A stretch of 64,000 nucleotides of DNA from NCBI GenBank assembly GCA_903825465.1, contig CAIKAR010000089.1:1-64000 (forward strand), read 5' to 3'. The notes under the pieces are model-generated. The model saw only the letters and a program-made list of their open reading frames with translations. It was not told the DNA's origin and searched no databases. Of the stretch, positions 45,222 to 53,663 are shown one piece after another. The DNA comes from an uncultured Hyphomicrobiales bacterium. Lineage in GTDB: Bacteria; Pseudomonadota; Alphaproteobacteria; Rhizobiales; Beijerinckiaceae. Made by a program: the position numbers and the translations under genes. Position 1 is the first letter of the stretch; every line of letters begins with the position of its first letter.

Positions 45222-46220
45222 TCAGTTTGCCCGATTCTGGGTCGGCGGCCAAGGCGTTTCGGCGACCGGGGTCAGCGGACCGGCGCCGCGCGCGAACGAA
45301 GCCACGTTGTCGACGACCAGCCCTGCCATCGCCACCCGCGTGGGACCGGTGGCGGAGCCGACATGCGGCAGCAGGACGACATGGTCCATGGCCAGCAACG
45401 CCTCCGGCACCCGGGGCTCGTCGAGATACACGTCGAGCCCGGCGCTCAGAATCCGCTTGTCGCGCAACGCGGCGATCAGCGCGTCCTCGTCGACGATGCC
45501 GCCGCGCGCGATGTTGACGACAACGCCGTCGGGGCCCAGCGCGTCGAGCGCGGCGGCGCCGACGAGGTTGCGCGTCTCCGCGCCGCCCGGAGTCGAGACC
45601 ATCAGGATGTCGCAGGCCTTCGCCATTTCAACGAGGTCCGCGAAAAACGGCCAGGCGACGCCCTTCTGTTCGTGGCGGCCGTTGTAGGCGATCTTGAGGC
45701 CGAAGGCCTCGCCGCGGAGGGCGATGGCCTTGCCGATGCGGCCAAGGCCGACGATGCCCATTGTGCGGCCGCGCAGACTCGCCGACAGCGGAAACGCCCG
45801 CTTCGGCCACTCGCCGGCGCGCGTAAAACGGTCCGCTTGCGGCAGTTGGCGCACGACGGCGAGCAACAGGCCGAAGGCGGCGTCCGCCGTTTCCTCGGTC
45901 AGCACATCGGGCGTGTTGGTGACGACGATTCCCCGCGCCGCAGCCGCCTTCGCGTCGATGTTGTCATAGCCAACGCCCATGTTGGCGACGAGTGCGAGTT
46001 TTGGAAACCGCGCCATGTAGGCCTGGTCGATCGGGCGGCTCACGCCCTCGGCGATGACGGGCACGCCGGTGACGATGAAGCGCAGCCCCGGCGCGATATT
46101 CGCCAGCGCGGCGTCGGGGTCCGCGGCCTCGAAGGGACAGACCACGTTGAAGCCGCCCGCCAGACCGTCGCGCAGATGCGCGGGCAGCGGCACGGGCATG
46201 AGAATGTCGGGCTTGTCCAT
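45222..46220 (-). CDS. D-2-hydroxyacid dehydrogenase (NAD(P)-dependent)
   Basis: This 332-residue enzyme of the D-isomer 2-hydroxyacid dehydrogenase family has the cofactor motif VGLGRIGKAIALRGEAFG and the catalytic Arg (NIARGGIVDEDAL), Glu (DEPRVP) and His (LLPHVGSAT). It resembles the glyoxylate/hydroxypyruvate reductase and D-lactate-type group. The ATG at 46220 (MDKPDILMPVPL) precedes the family fold; the open frame continues upstream but is not homologous. It is transcribed alone. Confidence 0.9.
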   Translation of the reverse strand: MDKPDILMPVPLPAHLRDGLAGGFNVVCPFEAADPDAALANIAPGLRFIVTGVPVIAEGVSRPIDQAYMARFPKLALVANMGVGYDNIDAKAAAARGIVVTNTPDVLTEETADAAFGLLLAVVRQLPQADRFTRAGEWPKRAFPLSASLRGRTMGIVGLGRIGKAIALRGEAFGLKIAYNGRHEQKGVAWPFFADLVEMAKACDILMVSTPGGAETRNLVGAAALDALGPDGVVVNIARGGIVDEDALIAALRDKRILSAGLDVYLDEPRVPEALLAMDHVVLLPHVGSATGPTRVAMAGLVVDNVASFARGAGPLTPVAETPWPPTQNRAN

Positions 46221-46379
46221 CGGGGCGCCTCCTTCGCAAGCGCTATCGGCGCGCGGAGGTGGCCTGTCAATCGACCCCGTCGCCAACGTGCGCGGGCGCA
46301 CAGAAACCGGCGGGGGGCGGCCATAGTCTCTCCTCATCGCCAACGACACCGCGTCGGGCGAAACAAACAGGAGTTCATC

Positions 46380-46652
46380 ATGAGCAACTCGATCAAGAAG
46401 ATCATCGCTTCGACCCTCGCCATCGCGACGGTCGCCGGCACGCTCGTCGCTTCCTCCGGCTCGGCGCAGGCCGGCTGGCATGGCGGCCACGGCGGCTTCG
46501 GCTGGGGCGCGGCCGGCATTCTTGGCGGCCTCGCGGTCGGCGCGGCCATCGCCTCGAACTCTTACGCGCAGCCGTCCTGCGGCTACGTCCGCCAGCGCGT
46601 CTATGACGCCAACGGCTATTTCATGGGCTATCGCACCGTGCCGGCCTGCTGA
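46380..46652 (+). CDS. Small secreted Gly-rich protein
   Basis: This 90-residue protein has a Sec signal peptide (residues about 1-31, IIASTLAIATVAGTLVAS, cleaved near AQAGW), a Gly/His-rich segment (GWHGGHGGFGWGAAG), a short hydrophobic glycine-rich stretch and a C-terminal domain with two cysteines (PSCGYVRQRVYDANGYFMG and the final Cys). Proteins of this layout are frequent in Hyphomicrobiales and have no assigned role. CAGGAG precedes the ATG at 46380, and a strong bidirectional terminator follows, indicating a monocistronic, well-expressed gene. Confidence 0.8.
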   Translation: MSNSIKKIIASTLAIATVAGTLVASSGSAQAGWHGGHGGFGWGAAGILGGLAVGAAIASNSYAQPSCGYVRQRVYDANGYFMGYRTVPAC

Positions 46653-46674
46653 ACACGGCCCGCGACGGATTGAC

Positions 46675-46708
46675 AAAAGGCCTCCGGGAGAAACTCCGGA
46701 GGCCTTTT
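46675..46708. terminator. Bidirectional intrinsic terminator
   Basis: AAAAGGCCTCCGG (46675-46687) and its exact complement (46696-46708) form a 13-base stem with an 8-base loop; each arm ends in a run of four T on the 3' side of either strand. It sits between the convergent ends of the small secreted gene and the DUF3891 gene. Confidence 0.85.
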
Positions 46709-46715
46709 CGCGCCG

Positions 46716-47507
46716 TCACGCGCGAACGAATCTGAAGTTCCGCGTCCGGGGCGCCGCGCCGAAAAACGCGAGGCGGAAGTCGGCTTCGCTCGCGTAGTCG
46801 TTGGTTGGCAGGTGTCGATGGACGCAGCCCAGCGTCAGCGGCGATTTGTCGAAAGGGTAGGGATCCAGCGCGATGTCGCCGTCGCCCAGCGGCGTCATTT
46901 GAATCGCGGTCCCGTCGCCGAATTTCCGCGCGTAGCCTTCCGGCGCGAATTCGTAGCGTTGCGCCTTCGGCTCGCCCACGCACAGCGTCAACGAGAACAA
47001 GTCCCAGAATTGCAGCAGTTGATAGTCGATGTCGAACTCGGCGCGGTCGATGTTCGCGAGCGCCCGCTCCTGCGCGCGCTCATGTTCCGCCGCGAACGCC
47101 TCCACCCGCGCGTCGAGCGCGCCGCGGGTCGTCATCGCGGGGCTCTTCACCGCGCCGTAGCGGTTGCGCCAAAGGCCGGTGCGGTGGCGGCTGACGAGCA
47201 GGCCGGCGTAGGCGTCCACGCCGGCGACCCAGTCGAGGCCGGCGCGATAGGCGGCGAGTTGCGCGTCGTCGTTCGGCGTCTGGAAAAAACTCGGGCTCGA
47301 TTTTGTGGCGACATCGTAGCGCGGCGCGGCCTCGTAGCTGTGCCAGCCGCAATCGTGCAACGCCGCCGCGCGAACAACGGATTCGCGCCGGCGCGGGGCC
47401 TCGAAATCGGCGTTGCCCCAACGCGCCGCGAAAAAACCCGAGAGCTCGGCGTGGTCGGTCTGGCGGATGAGGGTCATCGACCCGTCGTCGTGCTGGCGGA
47501 CGATCAT
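46716..47507 (-). CDS. DUF3891 family protein
   Basis: This 263-residue cytoplasmic protein matches the DUF3891 family: MIVRQHDDGSMTLIRQTDHAELSG at the start, AALHDCGWHSYE (an HD-like His-Asp pair), VSRHRTGLW, and the C-terminal VDYQLLQFWDLFSL-type segment. The conserved His and Asp residues suggest a metal-dependent hydrolase related to HD-domain proteins, but no reaction is established. It starts 10 bases after the stop of the MetX-like gene, so the two are one operon. Confidence 0.8.
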   Translation of the reverse strand: MIVRQHDDGSMTLIRQTDHAELSGFFAARWGNADFEAPRRRESVVRAAALHDCGWHSYEAAPRYDVATKSSPSFFQTPNDDAQLAAYRAGLDWVAGVDAYAGLLVSRHRTGLWRNRYGAVKSPAMTTRGALDARVEAFAAEHERAQERALANIDRAEFDIDYQLLQFWDLFSLTLCVGEPKAQRYEFAPEGYARKFGDGTAIQMTPLGDGDIALDPYPFDKSPLTLGCVHRHLPTNDYASEADFRLAFFGAAPRTRNFRFVRA

Positions 47508-47517
47508 CCCGACCTCG

Positions 47518-48591
47518 CTATTTTCGCGGCGCCGCGCGCAGAAAATCCGCGAACGGCTGTTTCCACAGCCTCGCCATGCCTGTCGTGCCGTGGCCGCGCG
47601 TCTCGGCGCTGGCGGGGATGAGATGGAACTGGGCGCCCGGCACGCGCTTCAACGCCTCGTCCATCAGGCCGAGTTCGACGGGATTGCGCTCGTCGTCGGC
47701 GGAATTGACGGCCAGCAGCGCCGCGTGGATTCCCTCGAGCCCCGGCGCGGGATTGTAGTCGCGCGACGCCTCGAACTGGTAAATCGTGTCGTTGGCGTCG
47801 CCGCCGGGCGCGGCGAGGCGGGCGTCGATCAATTTGTCCGCGGCCTCGCGCGTTGGCGCCAGCGTCTGATAGCCGCGCGAGCCTCCGCTTGTGCCGACGC
47901 CGAACCAGACGCTCGCGAGCTTCAACGCCGCCGGCTGGGCGGAATAGTCGCCGTTGTTCCAGGCGGGGTCGGCCTTGATCGATTCGATCAGCATGCGCCG
48001 CATCATCCAGTTGCGCGCCGACATCTCCGTCGGGCTCGAAGCCATCGGCGCCAGGGCGTCCATGTAGTCGGGATGCCGCTCGCCGAAAATCCACGTCTCC
48101 ATGCCGCCCATCGAATTGCCGGTCGCGAGCCGCAAATGCTTGATCCCCAGGCCTTGCGACAGCAGAAGATATTGCGCCTCGACCAGGTCGTCGTAGTTAT
48201 AGCGCGGAAACCCCGCGCGAAGGCCGTCGGAGGGCTTCGACGATTTGCCGGCGCCGATCGAGTCGGGCAGCACGATGTAATATTTCGAGGCGTCGAGCGG
48301 CTGGCCCGGCCCGAACAATTCGCCGGCGTAGTCCTTGTTGAGAAAATTGCCGCCCGACCCGCCAGTGCCGTGCATGATCGCCACGGCGTCGTTGCGGGGG
48401 TCGCCGATGGCCGTGTAGTGCAGCCGCAACTCCGGCATGACCTCTCCCGTGTGGAAGCGGAAGTCTCGGGCGGTCCAATCGCCTTGCTTCGGCGCGGGAT
48501 AGTTTTGAGCGCGGGCGCCCCCCGGAAAAAACGACAGCAGACAGGCCGCCGTCAGCGCTTTCAATGCGGTCGATGCCACGCCGTCCTCCAT
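47518..48591 (-). CDS. Exported alpha/beta hydrolase related to homoserine O-acetyltransferase (MetX-like)
   Basis: This 357-residue protein has an N-terminal signal peptide (ALKALTAACLLSFFPGGARA, cleavage near AQN) and an alpha/beta hydrolase fold of the MetX group: IMHGTGGSGGNFL, the nucleophile elbow ATGNSMGGMETW, and the final His in RGHGTTG. True MetX enzymes are cytoplasmic, so this is more likely a periplasmic esterase or hydrolase. The start is taken as the ATG at 48591; a GTG five codons in is possible. It is followed by the DUF3891 gene. Confidence 0.82.
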   Translation of the reverse strand: MEDGVASTALKALTAACLLSFFPGGARAQNYPAPKQGDWTARDFRFHTGEVMPELRLHYTAIGDPRNDAVAIMHGTGGSGGNFLNKDYAGELFGPGQPLDASKYYIVLPDSIGAGKSSKPSDGLRAGFPRYNYDDLVEAQYLLLSQGLGIKHLRLATGNSMGGMETWIFGERHPDYMDALAPMASSPTEMSARNWMMRRMLIESIKADPAWNNGDYSAQPAALKLASVWFGVGTSGGSRGYQTLAPTREAADKLIDARLAAPGGDANDTIYQFEASRDYNPAPGLEGIHAALLAVNSADDERNPVELGLMDEALKRVPGAQFHLIPASAETRGHGTTGMARLWKQPFADFLRAAPRK

Positions 48592-48707
48592 CCCTGACGC
48601 CCGATTGTCGCCTCCGCCGCGGCGAAGTCAATTGACTCCGCCCCCCGCCGTGAAATGATGCTGTCGACAGCGCCGCCCGCGAGGCGGCGCGCGAACGGGA
48701 GGCGGCG

Positions 48708-50780
48708 ATGAAGTGGCGCAACGCGATATTGGCTTTCGCCGTCCTGTTCGCGGCCTTCGCGGCCCCGCCGATTTCCAGCGCTCTGGCGCAAAGCCCCATC
48801 GCGACACAGGGCGTCGAGTGGCAATCCAACGCCGACCCCGCGCAGCGCTATCTTCAGCGCTCGCTTGAAATCTTCGACTTCAAGAAGGCCGCGGCCAGCG
48901 GCGCCGAGCGCGGGCGCGAGATTTTCTATTACAAATGCTGGATGTGCCACAACGAGTTCGTCCAGGAGGGCGGCCCGCGCCTCGACAGCGTCTTCCAGCG
49001 CGAAAACCTCATGACCGGCAAGCCGGTGAACGAGGCCAACATCCGCGAGCAGATCCGCGAGGGCAGCCCCAACATGGCGTCCTACAAGACGACGCTGAGC
49101 GACGCCGACATCGACGACCTCGTCGCGTTCATCAAGACCGAATGCTGCTGGAACGACGACGCGCCGCCAAAAAACCCGCGGTTCATCGCCGCTTCCGGGC
49201 CGCTGGCGCCAACCGCGGGGCGGACGGGCGACGTCGCTCTGGGCGGCGCGAAGGGCTTCGTCAAGACCAACAAGGGCGATCCGCTTGAAGGCGTGATGGT
49301 GCAGTTGATCTCGAAGAAGAGCAACATCCGCACGACTGTTTACAGCGGCGGCGACGGCGCCTACGAGTTCCCGAAGCTCGACGCCGGCGACTACGCCTTG
49401 CGCATCGCCAGGCCGCTCGAATTCTTCCCCTTCGTGAGGGAGGCCGTGGCGATCGACGGTTCGCCGACGCTCGACGACATTGTGTTGACGCGCGTCGTCA
49501 ACACCGAACTGCTGCCGCCGGTGCGCGACATCGCCGCGCAAATGAGCGGCGCGGAATGGCTGGCGAGCCTGTCGGGCACGGCGGAAGAGAAGTCGCTTCT
49601 GACGAACTATTGCAACTGGTGCCATTCCTACCAGCAGATTTTCCGCAACCACTACGACGAGCGGAGCTGGTCCAAGATCGTTTTCCGCATGACCGCCGGC
49701 GCGGGTTCGCCGCTGATCAACGTTCGTCCGCCCGGCCGCATGACCAAGGACGACCAGGCGAAATTGGTGCATTGGCTGGCGACGGTGCGCGGGCCTGACT
49801 CGAAGGATCCGCCCTTCGCCACGCTGCCGCGTCCGCATGGCCGCGCGACGCGCGTCGTGATCACCGAATACGAGCTGCCGCGGCTCGAAACCGCGACCCA
49901 CGACGTCACCGGCGACTCGCGGGGGCGGCCCTGGTACTCGACGCACCGCAGTTCCTACGTGGGCCGGCTCGATCCCAAGACGGGCGCCGTGGAGGAATTC
50001 CATGTGCCGCCGCCGCAGGCGGGTTCGCTGCCCGGCACGCACTGGCTCCACGTCGACAAGAACGACATCGTCTGGGGCTCGGAAAACTGGGCGCACAACA
50101 TCTGGCGGCTCGATCCCAAGACCATGGATTTCAAGCGCGTGCCGTGGAAGGTGCGCGAGGGCGTGAATTCGCCGATGGGCGGCAATTACGCGCTCGATCC
50201 CGACGGGCAAATCTGGCGCTCGCGCGAGAAGGGCGTCAGCATGGTCGACGCGCTTCAAGGCGTCGAGCTCAAAAAATACCCGACGAAGAAGTTTCCCGGC
50301 ACCTACGGCTCCGCGGTGAGCGCCGACGGCAAATACTTCGGCGGCGGCGCCTGGCCCAAGGACGGCGTCGTGATCGCAGACCTGAAGTCCGGCGAAGTCT
50401 GGGAGCCCGATTCAGCCCCCAATTCCGGCCCCGCGCGCGGCGAGTTCGATCCCTCCGACAATTACTGGGCCGGCGGGCGCGGCGGCGAACTCGTCGAATT
50501 CAACATGAAGGAAAAACGCGTCCACGAATTCCGGCTGCCCACCGCCTACGCCTCGATGTATTCGGCCAACGCCGACCGCAACGGCGAAGTCTGGGCGGGC
50601 GAGATGCACACGGGCCGCTACTTCCGCTTCGACCCGAAGTCCGAGACCTTCGTGGAATACGAACTGCCCGAGCCCTACGGCCTCGACCGCGAGACCTGGA
50701 TCGACAACACAACGACGCCGGTGACTGTGTGGTACGTGGACCACGAGGGTTTCCTCGTCCGCATCCAGCCGCTGGACTGA
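48708..50780 (+). CDS. Periplasmic dihaem cytochrome c / beta-propeller fusion protein
   Basis: This 690-residue protein has a signal peptide (residues 1-28). Domain 1 (about 60-145) is a cytochrome c with haem motif CWMCH at 77-81 and a possible axial Met in NMASY (Met123). Domain 2 (about 178-262) is a carboxypeptidase-regulatory/SpaA-like beta sandwich (GFVKTNKGDPLEGVMVQL). Domain 3 (about 270-355) has a second haem motif CNWCH at 302-306. Domain 4 (about 375-690) is a beta-propeller of the virginiamycin B lyase type, with repeats such as YVGRLDPKTGAVEEF, NIWRLDPKTMDFKR and YFRFDPKSETFVEY. It may be an electron-transfer dehydrogenase or a lyase with a redox module; the function is unknown. 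Confidence 0.82.
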   Translation: MKWRNAILAFAVLFAAFAAPPISSALAQSPIATQGVEWQSNADPAQRYLQRSLEIFDFKKAAASGAERGREIFYYKCWMCHNEFVQEGGPRLDSVFQRENLMTGKPVNEANIREQIREGSPNMASYKTTLSDADIDDLVAFIKTECCWNDDAPPKNPRFIAASGPLAPTAGRTGDVALGGAKGFVKTNKGDPLEGVMVQLISKKSNIRTTVYSGGDGAYEFPKLDAGDYALRIARPLEFFPFVREAVAIDGSPTLDDIVLTRVVNTELLPPVRDIAAQMSGAEWLASLSGTAEEKSLLTNYCNWCHSYQQIFRNHYDERSWSKIVFRMTAGAGSPLINVRPPGRMTKDDQAKLVHWLATVRGPDSKDPPFATLPRPHGRATRVVITEYELPRLETATHDVTGDSRGRPWYSTHRSSYVGRLDPKTGAVEEFHVPPPQAGSLPGTHWLHVDKNDIVWGSENWAHNIWRLDPKTMDFKRVPWKVREGVNSPMGGNYALDPDGQIWRSREKGVSMVDALQGVELKKYPTKKFPGTYGSAVSADGKYFGGGAWPKDGVVIADLKSGEVWEPDSAPNSGPARGEFDPSDNYWAGGRGGELVEFNMKEKRVHEFRLPTAYASMYSANADRNGEVWAGEMHTGRYFRFDPKSETFVEYELPEPYGLDRETWIDNTTTPVTVWYVDHEGFLVRIQPLD

Positions 50781-50803
50781 GCGGCCGAGCGACTGGCTTC
50801 AGT
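50776..50803. terminator. Inverted repeat spanning both convergent stop codons
   Basis: ACTGAGC near 50776-50782 pairs with GC(T)TCAGT at 50796-50803, with a single bulged T. The TGA stop of the cytochrome/propeller gene (50778-50780) and the TGA stop of the - strand membrane protein (complement of 50799-50801) are in opposite arms. There is no U-tract. Confidence 0.35.
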
Positions 50804-51848
50804 GCGAACCCGGCGGCGGTGAAAGCTGCTTCGTCGCCTTGCCCATCTGCGAGCGCTCGAAAAAGATAATGACGGGGATCGACATGGTCAGCGGCAACAA
50901 CAGGTAAAGCAGCCGCCACACCAGCAGCGCGGCGAACACCTGCGTCGCCGGCACCTGCGGCATGACGGCGAGGAACACCGCCTCCATCACGCCGACGCCG
51001 CCGGGCACCTGCGACAGCAGGCCGGCTGAAAACGACAGCAGGAACGCGCCCAGCACCACCACGAAGCCGGGATTAACGTCCCATGGCAGCGCGAAATAGA
51101 TGATGCCGGCGGCGCTCATCAATTCGATCGGCGCGGCGAGATATTGGCGGACGACTATCGGCATGCGGGGATAGACGATACGGAACTCGCCGATCTTCAA
51201 GGGGTGGAGCTTGAGCCAGGCGCCGAGCGTGTAGAGCATGCAAAAGGCGATCAACGCGGCGCCGAGTCCCCGCGCGGCCACCGGGCCGATGGCGAAATGC
51301 CGCGATAGCTTGCTCAAGGGCGCGAGAATGCCGGGGTCGATCAGCAGCGTCAGCCCCATCAGCAACATCGTGCCGAACGCGAAAGTGAACGAGCACAGCG
51401 CGACAAGCACCGCGACCTCGGCCGCCGAAAGCCCCTTGGCGGTGTAGGCGCGCAGACGCACCATGCCGCCGGAAAACACCGACGCGCCGATGTTGTGCGA
51501 CAGGGCGTAGGTGACGAAGGAGCAGGTCGCCGTGTAGAGGAACGAGATGCCGGCCAGTTTGCGCAGGTGCAGGAGCGCGATGCGGTCGTACCAGGCGAGC
51601 GACACATAGGCGCCCAAGGTCGAGAGCAGGGCCAGCGCATAGGAGCCGGGCGGGATGGCGGCGAGTTTGCCGCCGATCACTTCCGCGATGATCTTGAGGC
51701 TCGACCAAAGGTCGCTGGTCGCCAGCGCCGCGCGCGCCGCCGGTTCCGCCGCGGCTTCGATCCTGAGCTTTTCGTAAAGCACCCGGACGGACGCGAGCAC
51801 CGCGGCCAGTCCCAGAAGCGGCCAAAAGAAATCCATCAACCGCTTCAT
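50799..51848 (-). CDS. Lysylphosphatidylglycerol synthase-like transmembrane protein (UPF0104/AglD type)
   Basis: This 349-residue inner-membrane protein has about eight helices and matches the flippase-like UPF0104 region of MprF: YVSLAWYDRIALLHL, YALSHNIGASVFSGGMVRLRAYTAKGLS (in two parts), SFSAGLLSQVPGGVGVMEAVF. The soluble aminoacyl-transfer domain of MprF is missing, so it probably moves lipids or a polyprenyl-linked substrate. The ATG at 51848 (MKRLMDFFWPLLG) starts the first helix; codons upstream would add a non-hydrophobic extension. Confidence 0.83.
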   Translation of the reverse strand: MKRLMDFFWPLLGLAAVLASVRVLYEKLRIEAAAEPAARAALATSDLWSSLKIIAEVIGGKLAAIPPGSYALALLSTLGAYVSLAWYDRIALLHLRKLAGISFLYTATCSFVTYALSHNIGASVFSGGMVRLRAYTAKGLSAAEVAVLVALCSFTFAFGTMLLMGLTLLIDPGILAPLSKLSRHFAIGPVAARGLGAALIAFCMLYTLGAWLKLHPLKIGEFRIVYPRMPIVVRQYLAAPIELMSAAGIIYFALPWDVNPGFVVVLGAFLLSFSAGLLSQVPGGVGVMEAVFLAVMPQVPATQVFAALLVWRLLYLLLPLTMSIPVIIFFERSQMGKATKQLSPPPGSH

Positions 51849-51960
51849 AAAGGCCCGCCGAATGACGCCCGCGCCAGCCAATGGCGTCCCTCCCTGCCCG
51901 AAGGCGCCGGCGGACGCAAGTTGCGCGGGAGCCAAAAAAACAGGCGGGCCGCCCGCGGGC

Positions 51961-52365
51961 TTACGCCCCGGCGGGGCGCAGGCCGATCAGGCCGGGTTCG
52001 AGCCGCTCGCGCACCGCGTCGATGACGCGTTCGCCCTTTTCGCGTCCGTCCAGCGATTGCGCCTTGGCGAGTTCGTCGAGCGCCTCCGCGAGGCGCGCCT
52101 TGGCTTCCTCGACCTGTCCGCGCAGTTCGTCGGTGGAGTTTTTGAGGTTGTCGCGCCGTGTTCGCGCCGCCCTCGCGTAGGTCGAATAGGCGAAGTGGGT
52201 GGGATTGGCGTTTCCCGACCGTTGTTCCTCGGTGGCGATCTCGCGGTCGAGGTCGCCGCCCATGCGGGTGAACTCCGCGATCATCGTTTCGATCTGGGCG
52301 ACGCGCTTGCGCCGGTCCTCGGCCTGGAACCGCTTGAGGCGGATGAGTGTGTCCCGCGACTTCAT
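51961..52365 (-). CDS. fliJ: Flagellar export protein FliJ
   Basis: This 134-residue protein is nearly all coiled coil (MKSRDTLIRLKRFQAEDRRKRVAQIETMI at the start, in two halves; DELRGQVEEAKARLAEALDELAK later) and matches the alphaproteobacterial FliJ, a chaperone/stalk of the flagellar type III ATPase FliI. FliI is not encoded here. It is divergent from ctrA across a 570-base region, a neighbourhood seen in other Hyphomicrobiales, where CtrA controls flagellar genes. Confidence 0.8.
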   Translation of the reverse strand: MKSRDTLIRLKRFQAEDRRKRVAQIETMIAEFTRMGGDLDREIATEEQRSGNANPTHFAYSTYARAARTRRDNLKNSTDELRGQVEEAKARLAEALDELAKAQSLDGREKGERVIDAVRERLEPGLIGLRPAGA

Positions 52366-52934
52366 TACGCTTTACTCCGTCACGCAAATACAGACCAAAA
52401 TCCCGTCCACCAAAGAGCGGTCGGGCGCAAAACAGTTCCGCGAGACAAATTCACAATGAACGAGGTAGGTTTCCCGTTCCTTACCTTCGCCGCCGAAACG
52501 CCGCTTTTTAGTCGCGGCGACCGAATCGGCGCGCCAATGGCCCTTCGCGGCGGCCCGGCGGCTCTCGAATTAACCATTTGTTGACGTTCGTCGTTCATTG
52601 TCGCCGCGAACGCCTCGCGCGCCGTCCGCCCCGTTGATTTGGCGAAGGGATCGCCCACCGCGAGTCGAATGAGTCGGTTGGCGGTGTTTCCTCAAGTTTT
52701 AGTTTAAGTGTCTGAAAGCGCGAATCTCCGCTCTAAAAAGCGATTTGTTGATTTCCATCTTCCAATCCGCTTGGAGCTTGCGCTAAGGAATCAGAGTTTG
52801 TTAACGATTGCGCGTTAGGGTTACTAAGTTGGAATTACGATGGGGCAGCCGCCCTGAAACCTTGCTAGCCGAACCGCCGTTTACCGGCTGGACGCGGCCC
52901 GGGTGGACGACATGGCGGCAATTCGGGGACGAAC
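52366..52934. promoter_or_regulatory. Long regulatory region between fliJ and ctrA
   Basis: This 569-base stretch has no open frame I would call a gene. It is noticeably richer in A+T than its neighbours, especially 52680-52850. It holds a near-consensus CtrA box (52570-52585) and five GANTC sites at 52523, 52662, 52671, 52722 and 52788, the recognition sequence of the CcrM methyltransferase. In Caulobacter the ctrA promoter is controlled both by CtrA and by GANTC methylation state, so a similar layout here is likely. No clear single -35/-10 was chosen. Confidence 0.6.
52570..52585 (+). promoter_or_regulatory. Candidate CtrA-binding box between fliJ and ctrA
   Basis: TTAA-CCATTTG-TTGAC differs from the CtrA consensus TTAA-N7-TTAAC at one base. 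It is about 205 bases upstream of fliJ and about 350 upstream of ctrA, so either autoregulation or fliJ control is possible. Confidence 0.45.
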
Positions 52935-53639
52935 ATGCGCGTACTTTTGATCGAAGACGACAGCGCGACCGCACAAAGCATCGAACTGATGCTGAAGTCG
53001 GAAAATTTCAACGTTTACACCACTGATCTCGGCGAAGAGGGCATCGACCTCGGCAAGCTGTACGATTACGATATTATTCTTCTTGATCTAAACCTTCCCG
53101 ACATGTCCGGATACGAGGTGCTTCGCACCCTCCGCGTCGCCAAGGTGAAGACGCCCATCCTGATCCTGTCGGGCCTCGCCGGCATCGAGGACAAGGTGAA
53201 GGGCCTCGGCTTCGGCGCCGACGACTACCTGACCAAGCCCTTCCACAAAGACGAACTGGTCGCCCGCATCCACGCCATCGTGCGCCGCTCGAAGGGCCAC
53301 GCCCAGTCGGTCATCACCACGGGCGACCTCGTGGTCAACCTTGATCAGAAGACGGTGGAGGTCGACGGCACCCGCGTCCATCTCACCGGCAAGGAATATC
53401 AGATGCTCGAGCTGCTTTCCCTGCGCAAGGGGACGACGCTCACCAAGGAGATGTTCCTCAACCACCTCTATGGCGGCATGGACGAGCCGGAACTGAAAAT
53501 CATCGACGTGTTCATCTGCAAGCTGCGCAAGAAGCTGGCGAACGCCAGCCAGGGCCGCAACTACATCGAGACCGTCTGGGGCCGCGGCTACGTGCTGCGC
53601 GAGCCCTCCGAGAACGACGAGCGCATCACCGCCGCCTGA
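52935..53639 (+). CDS. ctrA: Cell-cycle response regulator CtrA
   Basis: This 234-residue OmpR/PhoB-type regulator is the alphaproteobacterial master regulator of cell cycle, motility and pili. The receiver domain begins [20 protein letters not shown], with the phosphoacceptor Asp in [15 protein letters not shown] and Lys in [11 protein letters not shown]. The winged helix has [16 protein letters not shown] and GRGYVLREP. These sequences are almost identical to the well-known CtrA consensus. It is divergent from fliJ and convergent with the chemotaxis operon. Confidence 0.97.
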   Translation: MRVLLIEDDSATAQSIELMLKSENFNVYTTDLGEEGIDLGKLYDYDIILLDLNLPDMSGYEVLRTLRVAKVKTPILILSGLAGIEDKVKGLGFGADDYLTKPFHKDELVARIHAIVRRSKGHAQSVITTGDLVVNLDQKTVEVDGTRVHLTGKEYQMLELLSLRKGTTLTKEMFLNHLYGGMDEPELKIIDVFICKLRKKLANASQGRNYIETVWGRGYVLREPSENDERITAA

Positions 53640-53663
53640 ACGGTCGGCCGCGCCGCCGTCAGG
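53635..53663. terminator. Inverted repeat spanning the ctrA and cheR stop codons
   Basis: CCTGA(A)CGG at 53635-53643 pairs with CCGTCAGG at 53656-53663, giving eight base pairs with one bulged A. Both TGA stops (53637-53639, and the complement of 53659-53661) are in the arms. The inner loop is GC-rich and there is no U-tract. Confidence 0.4.

Noticed and set aside
45222..46676. A 484-codon version of the 2-hydroxyacid dehydrogenase starting at 46676
   Set aside because: The extra N-terminal 152 residues are antisense to the small secreted gene and unrelated to the family; the real start is at 46220.
52380..52658. A 92-codon open frame on the - strand within the ctrA-fliJ region
   Set aside because: No ribosome site or family; the region has the AT-rich, GANTC-rich look of a regulatory spacer.
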